Shown here piece by piece: positions 1 to 8,644 of a DNA stretch of 26,921 nt. The stretch is taken from positions 1 to 26,921 of the forward strand of contig JBAXFM010000030.1 of assembly GCA_037139855.1 (NCBI GenBank), given 5' to 3'. Within the stretch, counting starts at the first letter, position 1. Each line of letters opens with the position of its first letter. A model generated the notes under the pieces. That model saw nothing but the letters and a program-made list of their open reading frames with translations. It did not search any database and was not told the DNA's origin. The stretch comes from CAIVAT01 sp037139855. GTDB lineage: Bacteria > Bacteroidota > Bacteroidia > Bacteroidales > FEN-979. Both the position numbers and the translations under genes were made by a program.

Positions 1-760
1 CCGGCAATGTGACTACTGCCGATTCGTCTGTTTATGTCAACGGTTATGCTACCTATATCCAGAATAATGTTATTACCGGCAATTGCATTTTTTCCAATAA
101 AGGCACCAATATTTTATATGATGCCCCATATGGCGCGACGGGTAATAATTATATAGGCAATGTGACGTTTAATGGCGCCGGCACAGGATCGATATACATT
201 GCATCGTCCGATGCTTTGCAATGCAGCGGCAACCTTACCATTAACCGCACGGTGGCAGGCACCACCAATGTTTTTAATACCGGGGCCAGTAATGTTGCCG
301 GAAATTTTACCTTTATCAATAACACGGCTGGTAATACTTCTTTTGGCAACCTGACCACAAAAACAAATATTGGCGGCACGGTAAATATTACGGCCAATTA
401 TTCAGCGCCTAATACATTTCAAATGTACAAGATTCAGAATCAAACCGGCGGTGGCAGCATCAACGTGCAAAATTCCCTTCCATTTGATGTCAGGAACGAT
501 ACATTGATTGTAAACGCGCTAAGCCTGACCGGATACAGAGGGCCTGCCTATACCTATTTTTATAATAATGCCATTACCGGCAATGTTACTACTGCCGATG
601 ATGCAAGTTATTCAGGAGGGTATGCTGCATTCTTCCATAACAATAAAATTACCGGCAATACTAGTATTACCAATAACGGCACTAATGTTTTATACGATTC
701 AGATGCCGGAGCCAGCGGTAATAAATATATTGGCAGCGTAACTTATATCCGGAATGGCGG
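1..760 (+). repeat. Long intragenic repeat (two visible copies, period about 576 bp)
   Basis: Bases from 1 and from 577 both begin CCGGCAATGTKACTACTGCC. The following segments encode parallel runs: ITGN..., GTNxLYD, GxxGNxYIGxVT. The period of about 576 bp equals about 192 codons and keeps frame. The left copy is cut by the window start, so more copies upstream are likely. Confidence 0.7.
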
Positions 761-2708
761 GAGTATCAGTGTTGCCGCCGGCGATTTTATCGAGGTTTCA
801 CAAAACCTCACACTGAACTCCAGCAGTTCAATTACATTGGGTTCTGTTAAATTCAATGGCAATACCAATGGTATCATAGAACAATTTGGCGCACAGCCTA
901 TCAGCATCCCAACTTTAGTGATTGCTAAAACCGGAGGGGCAAAGCTTACCCTGAACGACTCCGTCACTGTCACCACAACAGCCACTTTTACCAGCGGCAA
1001 CATTTACAGCACCACAGGTAATAACCTGATATTCCCTGATAACATAAGCTACACAGGCGCTTCAGCTTCCAGCCATGTTGTTGGTCCTGTGACAAAAATC
1101 GGTGATGATGCATTTATTTTTCCAGTGGGTACGCCAACATCCATTAATACCGTTGCGATGAGCGCCCCTGTTGGGATAACCAGCAGGTTCAGGGCAGAAT
1201 ATAAGTATCAGAATCCATCCAGCGATGGATATAATACTACCAGCAAAGCAGGAACATTTGGCTCAGCAATGATCAGCAAGGCAGGTTATTGGAGTGTTCA
1301 AAGGTTAACTGGTACCACCAATGTTACTTTAACACTCGGTTTTGCTACCAATCCTTATGAACAGTACCCTGTGCTGGCCAATTTGAAAGTGGCCCACTGG
1401 AGCGGCACTCAGTGGGATGATCATGGCAATGGAGGTACGACCGGAACATCCGCCAGCGGCACTGTTATAAACAGTGTTCCCATCACCAGCTTCAGCCCGT
1501 TTGCTTTGGCAGGTGTTATCAACACACAATTCTACACTTACAGCAATCCGGGCACCGGCCCCGATGGCACACCCGTAAAATTCGGAGGCAAAGGCGGATA
1601 TGCTCCATACAGCACCAAACAATTGCCCGGCGGCAGTTATACCCTTGACAGCATTTTCCTGGTCGCAAATGGCAGTACGGTTGGTTTTAAAGGAAAAGAT
1701 CTCTATGGGGTTGAAAAAGATGATACCACCATCACGGCACCAATAGCTCCTACCACTTACATTACAGCCAATGGAAACGGCACCGTGAACTTTAGAGGCT
1801 GGAGGCACTTCGTGTACATGAAAAATGGCGCCAACAACATCATGGGAGCCATTAAAGACAATGACCTTACGCTTGGCAACACAACGATGTACACCTATTT
1901 TTCCTCAGCCAATGTTGCTACATCGCCAAACGGAAATATTTATCTCAAACGCAGCTTTAAAATAATCAGCCAGTTCACTCCGGCAGGAACAAGACGTGTA
2001 AGATTCTACATTACTAAAACAGAATTTACCGACCTGCAGACTGCCGATCCAACTTCTTTTCCAAATGGAATAAACAGCCTTACCATTACCAAATATACAG
2101 GCCCGCAGGAAGACAGTTTATTTAATCCCATACCGGGTGGCAACTCGGTTATTATACCCAACAGCGCCGTCACAATTGTCGATATGGGAACGATGTATTC
2201 ATTAGATATAGATGTAACCGGCTTCAGCGGATTTTATATCGGTGGCAACAATTCGAACCTTAATATTTGCCCTGGCTCTACCATCACATTATCATCCAAC
2301 ATAAGTGGTGCAACTTACCAATGGCAGGTGAACACAGGAAGTGGATTTACCAATCTTTCAAACAGCGCCCCTTACAGTGGAACCGGGACCAGTGCGCTTA
2401 CAATTACCAGCGCACCAAGCAGCATTTATGGTTATCAATACCAATGTGTGGTAAATGGAGGTACATTCAGTCAAATCTATACGGTAAGAATTAACGTAAA
2501 CTGGGAGGGAACAGTGAGTACGGCCTGGGAAAATCCGTCCAACTGGAGTTGTGGTGCATTGCCCGATTTAAATACAGGTGTGATTGTGAATGGCGGAAAA
2601 CCCAATAACCCGCAACTCAACTCCAATGCTGATATAAGAACAATCGTTATAAACGCTGGCGCCAAATTAACTATAAAACCAGGGTTTACGCTACAGGTTC
2701 TTAAATAA
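1..2708 (+). CDS. Large repeat-rich secreted/surface protein, 5' truncated by window start
   Basis: The reading frame is open at the left edge (first full codon at base 3), so the true start and any signal peptide lie outside the window. The visible 900 or so residues are rich in Gly, Asn, Thr and Ser. They contain parallel-beta-like repeats of the form NNxITGNxxxxNNGTNxLYD. A block at bases 1-195 recurs at about 577-760, giving a repeat period of about 192 residues. An Ig-like domain lies near 2256-2505 (Cys codon at 2268, YQWQV core, YQCVV). It is followed by a terminal segment beginning NWEGTVSTAWENPSNW, of the kind seen in Bacteroidota adhesin-like proteins. No PNP-type sorting motif is visible before the stop at 2706, which is odd for a presumed type IX substrate. 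Function is unknown; a cell-surface or extracellular structural role is inferred. The neighbour at 2815 is also a large modular secreted protein. Confidence 0.8.
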   Translation, partial: GNVTTADSSVYVNGYATYIQNNVITGNCIFSNKGTNILYDAPYGATGNNYIGNVTFNGAGTGSIYIASSDALQCSGNLTINRTVAGTTNVFNTGASNVAGNFTFINNTAGNTSFGNLTTKTNIGGTVNITANYSAPNTFQMYKIQNQTGGGSINVQNSLPFDVRNDTLIVNALSLTGYRGPAYTYFYNNAITGNVTTADDASYSGGYAAFFHNNKITGNTSITNNGTNVLYDSDAGASGNKYIGSVTYIRNGGSISVAAGDFIEVSQNLTLNSSSSITLGSVKFNGNTNGIIEQFGAQPISIPTLVIAKTGGAKLTLNDSVTVTTTATFTSGNIYSTTGNNLIFPDNISYTGASASSHVVGPVTKIGDDAFIFPVGTPTSINTVAMSAPVGITSRFRAEYKYQNPSSDGYNTTSKAGTFGSAMISKAGYWSVQRLTGTTNVTLTLGFATNPYEQYPVLANLKVAHWSGTQWDDHGNGGTTGTSASGTVINSVPITSFSPFALAGVINTQFYTYSNPGTGPDGTPVKFGGKGGYAPYSTKQLPGGSYTLDSIFLVANGSTVGFKGKDLYGVEKDDTTITAPIAPTTYITANGNGTVNFRGWRHFVYMKNGANNIMGAIKDNDLTLGNTTMYTYFSSANVATSPNGNIYLKRSFKIISQFTPAGTRRVRFYITKTEFTDLQTADPTSFPNGINSLTITKYTGPQEDSLFNPIPGGNSVIIPNSAVTIVDMGTMYSLDIDVTGFSGFYIGGNNSNLNICPGSTITLSSNISGATYQWQVNTGSGFTNLSNSAPYSGTGTSALTITSAPSSIYGYQYQCVVNGGTFSQIYTVRINVNWEGTVSTAWENPSNWSCGALPDLNTGVIVNGGKPNNPQLNSNADIRTIVINAGAKLTIKPGFTLQVLK

Positions 2709-2713
2709 TAAAA

Positions 2714-2739
2714 GGATTCCCAATCAAAAGAGGGAATTG
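2714..2739 (+). terminator. Possible weak terminator hairpin after the first gene
   Basis: ATTCCC at 2716-2721 can pair with GGGAAT at 2732-2737 around a 10-base loop just after the stop codon. No strong U-tract follows, so this is tentative. Confidence 0.2.
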
Positions 2740-2814
2740 AGTTCTGGAAATGTCGGATTTCGACCGGAAAGAGGTTTAATCACTTAATTTCAACCAATCC
2801 TGAATCACGGAAAA

Positions 2815-5800
2815 ATGAGAAAATATTTATTTATTTCAAGCGCTTTGATATTGTTCGCCATGGGTTTGCGGGCGCAGGTAAGCACGTATCAATTTACCAG
2901 TAGCGTAGAAACCTACACTCCCCTGAATTCTGAAATCGTGCTGTGGAACGGAACTTTCGATGACGGAATCTCGGGATCGATAGCAATCCCTGATTTTACC
3001 ATGGATGGGATTACTTACAACAATATGTATGTTTCCGCAAACGGATTTGTTACCCTGGGTAACACCGACATCCCCTCGGATGCTGAATACTATCCGATTT
3101 CAGGAACCTCCGACTATGATAAAGCCCTGGCGCCATTCAGCAGTGATTTGTCGAATGCAGAAACAGGCACCCCGCAAATTTCGTATAACACCAATGACGG
3201 GGGTGAAATAGTTGTCCAGTGGCAGGATGTCAAAAAATATGGGAGTGATTATAGCGGGCAGATGATTAGCTTTCAACTTCGTATGAATCCTTCCACCGGC
3301 CTCATCCGGTTTGTTTATGGTGGCACCATCACCGGTATATCTAAATGGTGTAATGTTCAGGTAGGACTGCGGGGAACAACCAATACCGATTTTAATAACA
3401 GGGAGACGACAACCGATTGGTTGGCAACCACTGCCGGTGTTGCCAACGATGCCACGTGTACAATGTCTGATGCGGCTTTGCCTGCAGAGGGGCTGACCTA
3501 TCGCTTTAGTACCTGTTTTCCCATTTCCCATTTCCCGTTTACTGAAAGTTTCGACGCACCCGATTTTGCACCAATGTGTTGGGAGAACGTAAATACGGCC
3601 GGGCCCGGCGATCCCGGAACCTGGGACAGGCAAACCAGTGGCACTAATCCTGATTGTTTACCCCATTCGGGTGCGGCGATGGCTCGTTTCAATAGCTGGG
3701 ACTATGGTGCTGGCACAACCGCTTTTCTTTCAACCCAGCAATTGCTAATGCCTACAGATCAATTTGAAGTTCATTTCTGGATGTACCGGGATGATGGCTC
3801 GGAAGGAATTGCTGACTTGGTGAATGTTTACTATAATACTGTTCCGAATACCACCGGTGCAACATTAATGGGAACGGTTAACCGGTATTATCAATCTTCT
3901 CCTGCGGAACTAACTGCCAATCAATGGTATGAATATGTATTTAAGATGCCTTCAGGTTCTTCCGGCAATGCCTATATCCTTTTTGAAGGCATGAGCGCTT
4001 ATGGAACCAATATTTTCCTTGATGATGTTAGTGTGAAAAAAAGGTTTGAATGTCCGGGTGGTGCGACTGCAGAACTGGAACCCTGTGGAACGGATATCAA
4101 CGGTGGCTGCAACTTACCGGTACCGGCGTTTGAACCCATCTCACTGGGCGAAACCAAATGCGGAACCGTTTACAGAAATGCCTCACATCAGGATACGGAC
4201 TGGTATAAATTTACCCTGGCACACAGAACAGAGTTAACATTGAAAGCACAGGCAGAATTCCCTTTGTTGATGGGATTCTATAATTCTCCGTGTCCGCAAG
4301 GTGGCTTTATAGCATCTGATACTGCCTCAGCATACCTGATCAGAACTGTACATGTCACCCTGGATGCAGGTACTTATTATGCGGCTATTTCTCCTACGGG
4401 ATCTTCTGATATTGTATGTGGGAGCGAAAACAGGTATTGGCTTATATTAGCCGGCAATGAATGTTATGTAGGAACTCTTCCGTTTTCAGAAAGTTTCAAT
4501 GACCCGGTTTTTCCACCCAATTGCTGGAAAAGTGAAAACACAGCCGGAACCGGTATCCCCGGAACATGGGACAGGCAAACATCGGGACTTCATCCTGTAT
4601 GTGCCCCGCATTCAGGTGCAGCGATGGCACGCTTTGATGCCTATTACTATAATGCCGGCACAAAAGGCATCCTGGCCACCCCTCAATTCGAGAATTTGTA
4701 CGGCGATCAGTATGAAGTGCGTTTCTGGATGTACCGCGATGGCGAATTCAGCACCGATGCCGATTCGGTGAATGTTTACTACAGCTGGTATCCGGGTGCC
4801 GGGGGTGCTACCCGTTTGGGAACGGTTCACCGGTATTATGGCAAGTCACCGGCTGAAGCAACGGCAAATAAATGGTATGAGTATGTTTTCAGGTTTCCTG
4901 CCGGTTCATGGGGAAATGCCTATATTGTGTTTGAAGGGGTGAGTGATTTTGGAAACAGCATATACATTGATGACATCAGGGTAAAGCAATCAATCACATG
5001 CCCTGCCAGTTCATCTGCCGAGCTGGAACCCTGCGGGTCTGATCTGAATGGTGGATGTAACATGGCTATCCCGGCTTTTGAATCAATTTCCATGGGTCTG
5101 GCCAAATGCGGAACGGTATGGTGTGATGGCATTAACCGCGATTCCGACTGGTACACTTTCACACTTACCGAATCAACAGATGTGACCTTTACCGTCAATG
5201 CTGAGTTCCCTGCGCTGATTGGCCTGGCCGCGGCACCATGTCCTGCTTCTTCCTATCTTGTATACAATTCAGGACCAGGAATCCCCGCCCTTTCGGTCAA
5301 TGCAACACTCCCTGCGGGAACTTATTATGCCATTGTAAAACCAAAAGATTTATCCACGATCATTACCTGTGGGGTAGAAAACAAATACTGGGCTGCTTTG
5401 GAAATGTGTCCGATGGGGTCAACTGTTGAGCAGGAGCCATGCTTGTCTGACCTGAATGGCGGATGCAACATGGCAATTCCGGCTTTTGAACCGATCACCG
5501 TTGGAGAAACCAAATGTGGAACTGCGTGGTGCAATGGCAGTATCCGCGACACCGACTGGCATCTCTTCACCCTGACGCAACAGGCCAGGGTAACCTGGAA
5601 AGCCAATGCTGAATTTCCTGTGACATTAGGGTTTATCAATGCCCCATGCCCTGCCGTCAATTTTTCAAATTACACTTTCGGGCCTGCCGGTTCGGTCGTT
5701 GCAATCACTTCACTTCTTGGTCCAGGAACCTATTATGCCTGGATAGGACCAAAAGACTGGAGCACCATCATTCAATGCGGAGGAGCCGATAAATACTGGG

Positions 5801-6654
5801 CCAAATTATCATTCAGCACGTGTGTTGAACCTTCCGGAGTTGCAGTGTCATTAATATCAGCAACCACCGCTACCATTTCATGGACGGCGCCAAGTCCGGC
5901 GCCAGGGAACGGCTATGAATACGAGATTCGTTCAGCGGAACTTCCGGGCAGCGGACCGACAGGGCTGGCTGCTTCTGGAACAACAGCCGACGGTGTATTG
6001 AGCAAAGCCATTTCAGGGCTGAACCCGGTTACGACCTATCATGTTTATGTTCGTTCGGTTTGCGGATCCTCTGATATTAGTCCATGGACCAATGTCGTGT
6101 CATTTACAACACTTTTCATTGAAACCAACAAAAACGTTCAAACTGTAATCCTGCCAGGACAATCATTTTGCTATGATGCTCTCCAGACCATTACGGTTGC
6201 CGGAGGCGCAACAACCTTTATCATTAATATCGGAGGCAGCGCCACCATGATTGCAGGGTTGAATATTCTATACTTGCCGGGTACCCATGTCATCAGCGGA
6301 GGATATATGCATGGTTATATTGCCCCCGGAGGCCCGTTCTGCGTGACTCCGCCTTTGGTCAAAGCAATCACAGCGGAGGAACAGAATATTCCTGATGTCA
6401 CCCTGTTTCCGAACTTCAAAATCTATCCAAATCCCACTACGGGGAACTTCTCACTTGAGCAGAGAGGCGAGAAAATATACCGAAATGTTAAAGTGGAAGT
6501 GTATGGAATGTATGGAGAGAAAGTAATGACTGCTTCAATGATCGATGAAAAGAAGCACGACTTCTCCTTGTCAGAATTGTCGCCCGGTCTCTATTTTGTC
6601 AGGATCGTTGCAGGGGATTATTCGGAAACCATCAAACTGATTAAAACCAGGTAA
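2815..6654 (+). CDS. Modular secreted protein with MAM-like, pre-peptidase-like and FnIII domains and T9SS sorting domain
   Basis: This is a complete 1279-residue protein. Residues 1-20 form a signal peptide (MRKYLF..., ending LRA|Q). Residues 30-230 form an N-terminal beta domain. Two concanavalin/MAM-like modules start near residues 234 and 550 and share TWDRQTSG, PHSGAAMARF and FWMYRD. Three Cys-rich modules start near 411, 729 and 865 and share EPCxxDxNGGCN, KCGT and a DTDW/DSDW-type core; they resemble bacterial pre-peptidase C-terminal domains. A fibronectin type III domain spans about 1003-1098. A segment at 1104-1180 (GQSFCYDALQTITVAGG...) is common in type IX substrates. The type A sorting domain follows from about 1200 (IYPNPTTGNF ... 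GLYFVRI). No catalytic domain is recognised; adhesion or glycan/protein binding at the cell surface is inferred. No recognisable promoter box was seen in the 106 bp upstream. Confidence 0.88.
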   Translation: MRKYLFISSALILFAMGLRAQVSTYQFTSSVETYTPLNSEIVLWNGTFDDGISGSIAIPDFTMDGITYNNMYVSANGFVTLGNTDIPSDAEYYPISGTSDYDKALAPFSSDLSNAETGTPQISYNTNDGGEIVVQWQDVKKYGSDYSGQMISFQLRMNPSTGLIRFVYGGTITGISKWCNVQVGLRGTTNTDFNNRETTTDWLATTAGVANDATCTMSDAALPAEGLTYRFSTCFPISHFPFTESFDAPDFAPMCWENVNTAGPGDPGTWDRQTSGTNPDCLPHSGAAMARFNSWDYGAGTTAFLSTQQLLMPTDQFEVHFWMYRDDGSEGIADLVNVYYNTVPNTTGATLMGTVNRYYQSSPAELTANQWYEYVFKMPSGSSGNAYILFEGMSAYGTNIFLDDVSVKKRFECPGGATAELEPCGTDINGGCNLPVPAFEPISLGETKCGTVYRNASHQDTDWYKFTLAHRTELTLKAQAEFPLLMGFYNSPCPQGGFIASDTASAYLIRTVHVTLDAGTYYAAISPTGSSDIVCGSENRYWLILAGNECYVGTLPFSESFNDPVFPPNCWKSENTAGTGIPGTWDRQTSGLHPVCAPHSGAAMARFDAYYYNAGTKGILATPQFENLYGDQYEVRFWMYRDGEFSTDADSVNVYYSWYPGAGGATRLGTVHRYYGKSPAEATANKWYEYVFRFPAGSWGNAYIVFEGVSDFGNSIYIDDIRVKQSITCPASSSAELEPCGSDLNGGCNMAIPAFESISMGLAKCGTVWCDGINRDSDWYTFTLTESTDVTFTVNAEFPALIGLAAAPCPASSYLVYNSGPGIPALSVNATLPAGTYYAIVKPKDLSTIITCGVENKYWAALEMCPMGSTVEQEPCLSDLNGGCNMAIPAFEPITVGETKCGTAWCNGSIRDTDWHLFTLTQQARVTWKANAEFPVTLGFINAPCPAVNFSNYTFGPAGSVVAITSLLGPGTYYAWIGPKDWSTIIQCGGADKYWAKLSFSTCVEPSGVAVSLISATTATISWTAPSPAPGNGYEYEIRSAELPGSGPTGLAASGTTADGVLSKAISGLNPVTTYHVYVRSVCGSSDISPWTNVVSFTTLFIETNKNVQTVILPGQSFCYDALQTITVAGGATTFIINIGGSATMIAGLNILYLPGTHVISGGYMHGYIAPGGPFCVTPPLVKAITAEEQNIPDVTLFPNFKIYPNPTTGNFSLEQRGEKIYRNVKVEVYGMYGEKVMTASMIDEKKHDFSLSELSPGLYFVRIVAGDYSETIKLIKTR

Positions 6655-6728
6655 TCCGGCCGACTTTAGATTTGTATAAAGTTGACAGATAACACTATAT
6701 GTTAAAGATTACGATGCATTACCTAAAA

Positions 6729-6860
6729 CAGTTGGCTAAAGCCAACTGCAATAGATGATCCCATTGCGGGAACCTGCAACAGTCAGTTTTTGCTGTGAGC
6801 AACAGAATAATCTGAAATCAGCGTGCATCTATTGCAGTCAGCTTTAGCTGACTGCAATAG
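6729..6860. repeat. Nested palindromic (MITE/REP-like) element
   Basis: Two palindromes are arranged as an inverted pair. The first, at 6729-6748, has 9-bp arms around AA. The second, at 6829-6860, is a perfect 15-bp-arm palindrome around TT. The 28-base segment at 6730-6757 matches the reverse complement of 6826-6853 with four differences. These differences occur in pairs that keep each small hairpin intact. The element could fold as two local hairpins or one long stem. It carries no ORF. It resembles small dispersed palindromic elements of Bacteroidota, but its copy number elsewhere cannot be seen here. Confidence 0.65.
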
Positions 6861-6938
6861 GGGATAGCTAATGTAAACCGGGGCCTTAGCCCCATTAATA
6901 TCGAAAACCTTTTATTTCCCAGTTATTCTTTGTGAAGA

Positions 6939-6972
6939 TTTTCACGGTATTTAAAAAAAATATTTATCTTTG
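6939..6972 (+). promoter_or_regulatory. Predicted Bacteroidota-type promoter for the nuo operon
   Basis: TATCTTTG at 6965-6972 matches the -7 consensus TAnnTTTG used by the Bacteroidota primary sigma factor. A T-rich -33-like stretch (TTTTC) lies near 6939. Transcription would begin near 6979, leaving a very short leader before the nuoA ATG at 6992. The -33 part is weak. Confidence 0.5.
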
Positions 6973-6991
6973 TAAAGAATAATTCTAAATA

Positions 6992-7375
6992 ATGGATAAG
7001 GCATTTTTTGCTTCAGATTACATCCCCGTGCTCGTGCAATCGATCGTGGCATTGGGTTTTGTGGCAGTGACAATGCTTGCTACGCACTACATTGGCGGAA
7101 AACGTAAAAAGTTTCACACCATCCGCAAGGATCAGAATTTTGAATGTGGCATTGAAATAAAAGGGAATGCACGTTTCCCTTTCTCCGTCAAATACTTTTT
7201 AATTGCTATCCTTTTCGTACTCTTTGATGTGGAAATCATATTCTTCTATCCATGGGCCATTAATTTCAAGGAATTTGGCTGGGATGGATTTTGGGAGATG
7301 TTGTTGTTCCTGGGATTTCTGCTATTCGGGTTCTGGTACATTATAAAAAAGGGAGCGCTAAACTGGGAAGACTAA
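6992..7375 (+). CDS. nuoA: NADH-quinone oxidoreductase subunit A
   Basis: This 127-residue protein has three membrane helices. It carries the family signature FECG at 50-53 in the first loop and FVLFDVEIIFFYPWA at about 75-89, with the conserved acidic pair D79 and E81. NuoA sits in the membrane arm of complex I next to NuoH and helps form the quinone-site and proton-channel region. Length is normal. It is the first gene of the nuoA-N operon and lies just downstream of the predicted promoter. Confidence 0.96.
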   Translation: MDKAFFASDYIPVLVQSIVALGFVAVTMLATHYIGGKRKKFHTIRKDQNFECGIEIKGNARFPFSVKYFLIAILFVLFDVEIIFFYPWAINFKEFGWDGFWEMLLFLGFLLFGFWYIIKKGALNWED

Positions 7376-7387
7376 AAAAGAAAAAAA

Positions 7388-7487
7388 GTCAAAATGCAAA
7401 AGTCAAATGGCAAAAGTCAAATGTATGGTTATTGCCATCGAAGAACAAGAATTTTGACATTTGACTTTTGCATTTTGCATTTTGACA
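7388..7487. repeat. Inverted heptamer element A (nuoA/nuoB)
   Basis: The left arm is five heptamers: GTCAAAA, TGCAAAA, GTCAAAT, GGCAAAA, GTCAAAT. The core (from GTATGG near 7423 to about 7450) contains TATGGTTATTGCC. The right arm, at 7451-7487, is the inverted series TTTTGAC, ATTTGAC, TTTTGCA, TTTTGCA, TTTTGAC. It could form a long AU-rich hairpin in the mRNA. It fills most of the spacer before nuoB. Confidence 0.85.
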
Positions 7488-7495
7488 TCTTATAA

Positions 7496-8053
7496 ATGAT
7501 AACGACTATACCAACATATAATAAGGCCGAAGCTCCCCCTGGCTACACCGCTCCGGGGATCTTTGCCACCACCCTCGACAAGGTGATCGGGCTGGCAAGG
7601 AAGAACTCCATCTGGCCATTGCCTTTTGCCACTTCCTGCTGTGGCATTGAGTTCATGGCTACTATGGGCGCACACTATGATCTGGGACGGTTTGGCGCCG
7701 AACGGCTCAGTTTCAGTCCAAGGCAGGCGGATTTGCTGATGGTGATGGGAACCATTGCCAAAAAAATGGCTCCCGTTATTCAACAGGTTTATATCCAGAT
7801 GGCAGAGCCCCGCTGGGTGCTGGCTGTTGGAGCATGTGCTTCAAGCGGAGGAATTTTCGACACCTACAGCGTGCTGCAGGGCATTGACCGCGTGGTTCCC
7901 GTTGATGTGTATGTGCCTGGTTGTCCGCCCCGTCCTGAACAGATTATCGATGGCTTTATGAAGGTGCAGGACCTGGTTGCCAATGAATCAATACGGCGAA
8001 GGTACTCGGAGGAGTATAAGGAACTTTTGTCTGCGTATGGTATATTAAAATAG
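7496..8053 (+). CDS. nuoB: NADH-quinone oxidoreductase subunit B (N2 iron-sulfur subunit)
   Basis: This 185-residue PSST-type subunit holds the terminal [4Fe-4S] cluster N2 that reduces quinone. The ligands are visible: adjacent C48 and C49 (ATSCCGIEFMA), C114 (VGACASSGG) and C143 (VPGCPPRPE). It lies in the peripheral arm at the junction with the membrane arm, with NuoD and NuoH. Length is normal. The start ATG at 7496 lies 8 bases after the upstream inverted heptamer element, and no Shine-Dalgarno site is visible. Confidence 0.97.
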   Translation: MITTIPTYNKAEAPPGYTAPGIFATTLDKVIGLARKNSIWPLPFATSCCGIEFMATMGAHYDLGRFGAERLSFSPRQADLLMVMGTIAKKMAPVIQQVYIQMAEPRWVLAVGACASSGGIFDTYSVLQGIDRVVPVDVYVPGCPPRPEQIIDGFMKVQDLVANESIRRRYSEEYKELLSAYGILK

Positions 8054-8074
8054 TGTTAAGTGTTAAGTGGTGAA
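8054..8074 (+). repeat. Short heptamer tract between nuoB and nuoC
   Basis: Immediately after the nuoB stop come two perfect TGTTAAG units and a diverged third, TGGTGAA. The unit length (7) matches the other spacer repeats in this operon, but the sequence differs. Confidence 0.55.
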
Positions 8075-8088
8075 CAAGAGGGGATAGA

Positions 8089-8583
8089 ATGGAGAATTCG
8101 TTTATCATCGATAAGTTGTACAAGGTGTTTGGGAATGATATTCTGAAAATGGATACCGCATCAGACATTTTGTCTTTTACCATTGCCAGCCCGGTACTCC
8201 ATGAGGTAATCACCTTTTTGAAAGAGGATGAAAATATGAATTTTAACTTTCTGACAGATTTGTGTGGCATTCATTATCCCGATCGGGGGTTGCCGCTTGG
8301 GGTGGTTTACCATCTGCACAATCTGACGGAAAATAAGCGTATTCGGATAAAGACCTTTGTAACACTCAATAATCCAACTGTTTCAACTGTTACCGATCTA
8401 TTTTCGACAGCCAATTGGATGGAGCGTGAAACCTATGATTTTTACGGGATTCTCTTTGAAGGGCATCCGAACCTGAAACGAATTTTGAATGTAGAATACA
8501 TGGATTTTTTCCCAATGCGCAAGGAATATCCGCTGGAAGATCCCACACGGGAAGATAAGGATGACAGATATTTTGGAAGATGA
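8089..8583 (+). CDS. nuoC: NADH-quinone oxidoreductase subunit C (30 kDa type)
   Basis: This 164-residue peripheral-arm subunit has no cofactors and packs against NuoD. The family signature is at residues 112-133 (ERETYDFYGILFEGHPNLKRI), followed by YMDFFPMRKEYPLED at 137-151. It is a separate gene here, not the NuoCD fusion of many enterics and Bacteroides. A purine-rich stretch (AGAGGGG) lies just before the start. The stop at 8581-8583 falls just before a GC-rich hairpin element. Confidence 0.95.
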   Translation: MENSFIIDKLYKVFGNDILKMDTASDILSFTIASPVLHEVITFLKEDENMNFNFLTDLCGIHYPDRGLPLGVVYHLHNLTENKRIRIKTFVTLNNPTVSTVTDLFSTANWMERETYDFYGILFEGHPNLKRILNVEYMDFFPMRKEYPLEDPTREDKDDRYFGR

Positions 8584-8589
8584 CACCAC

Positions 8590-8637
8590 GCTCTCCTTCC
8601 CCCTCCCTGCTTTGGGGAGGGGGTCAGGGGGTGGGGC
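8590..8637. repeat. GC-rich REP-like hairpin between nuoC and nuoD
   Basis: CCCCCTCCC at 8599-8607 pairs with GGGAGGGGG at 8615-8623. It is followed by GGGGG and GGGG runs. Its pyrimidine-then-purine make-up resembles the element at 23037-23110 and contrasts with the AT-rich spacers of the rest of the operon. It happens to be open in the nuoD frame. Confidence 0.6.
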
Positions 8638-8644
8638 ACACACT

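Larger units (their letters stand above)
6655..6991. other. Gene-free interval upstream of nuoA
   Basis: This is 337 bp without a supported gene. It contains a nested-palindrome, MITE-like element (about 6729-6860), a small GC hairpin (GGGGC 6880-6884 pairing with GCCCC 6889-6893), and the predicted nuo promoter close to the start codon. Confidence 0.7.

Noticed and set aside
3100..3633. Long antisense ORFs within the secreted protein and nuo genes
   Set aside because: They are shadows of strongly supported plus-strand genes and show no recognisable protein features.
6961..6990. Shine-Dalgarno site for nuoA
   Set aside because: The leader is AT-rich with no purine-rich match; Bacteroidota often lack such sites.
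8561..8644. Upstream in-frame ATG giving a 418-residue NuoD
   Set aside because: The added residues come from a GC-rich hairpin and overlap nuoC; NuoD homologues begin near the GPxHPxTHG motif, so 8645 was used.
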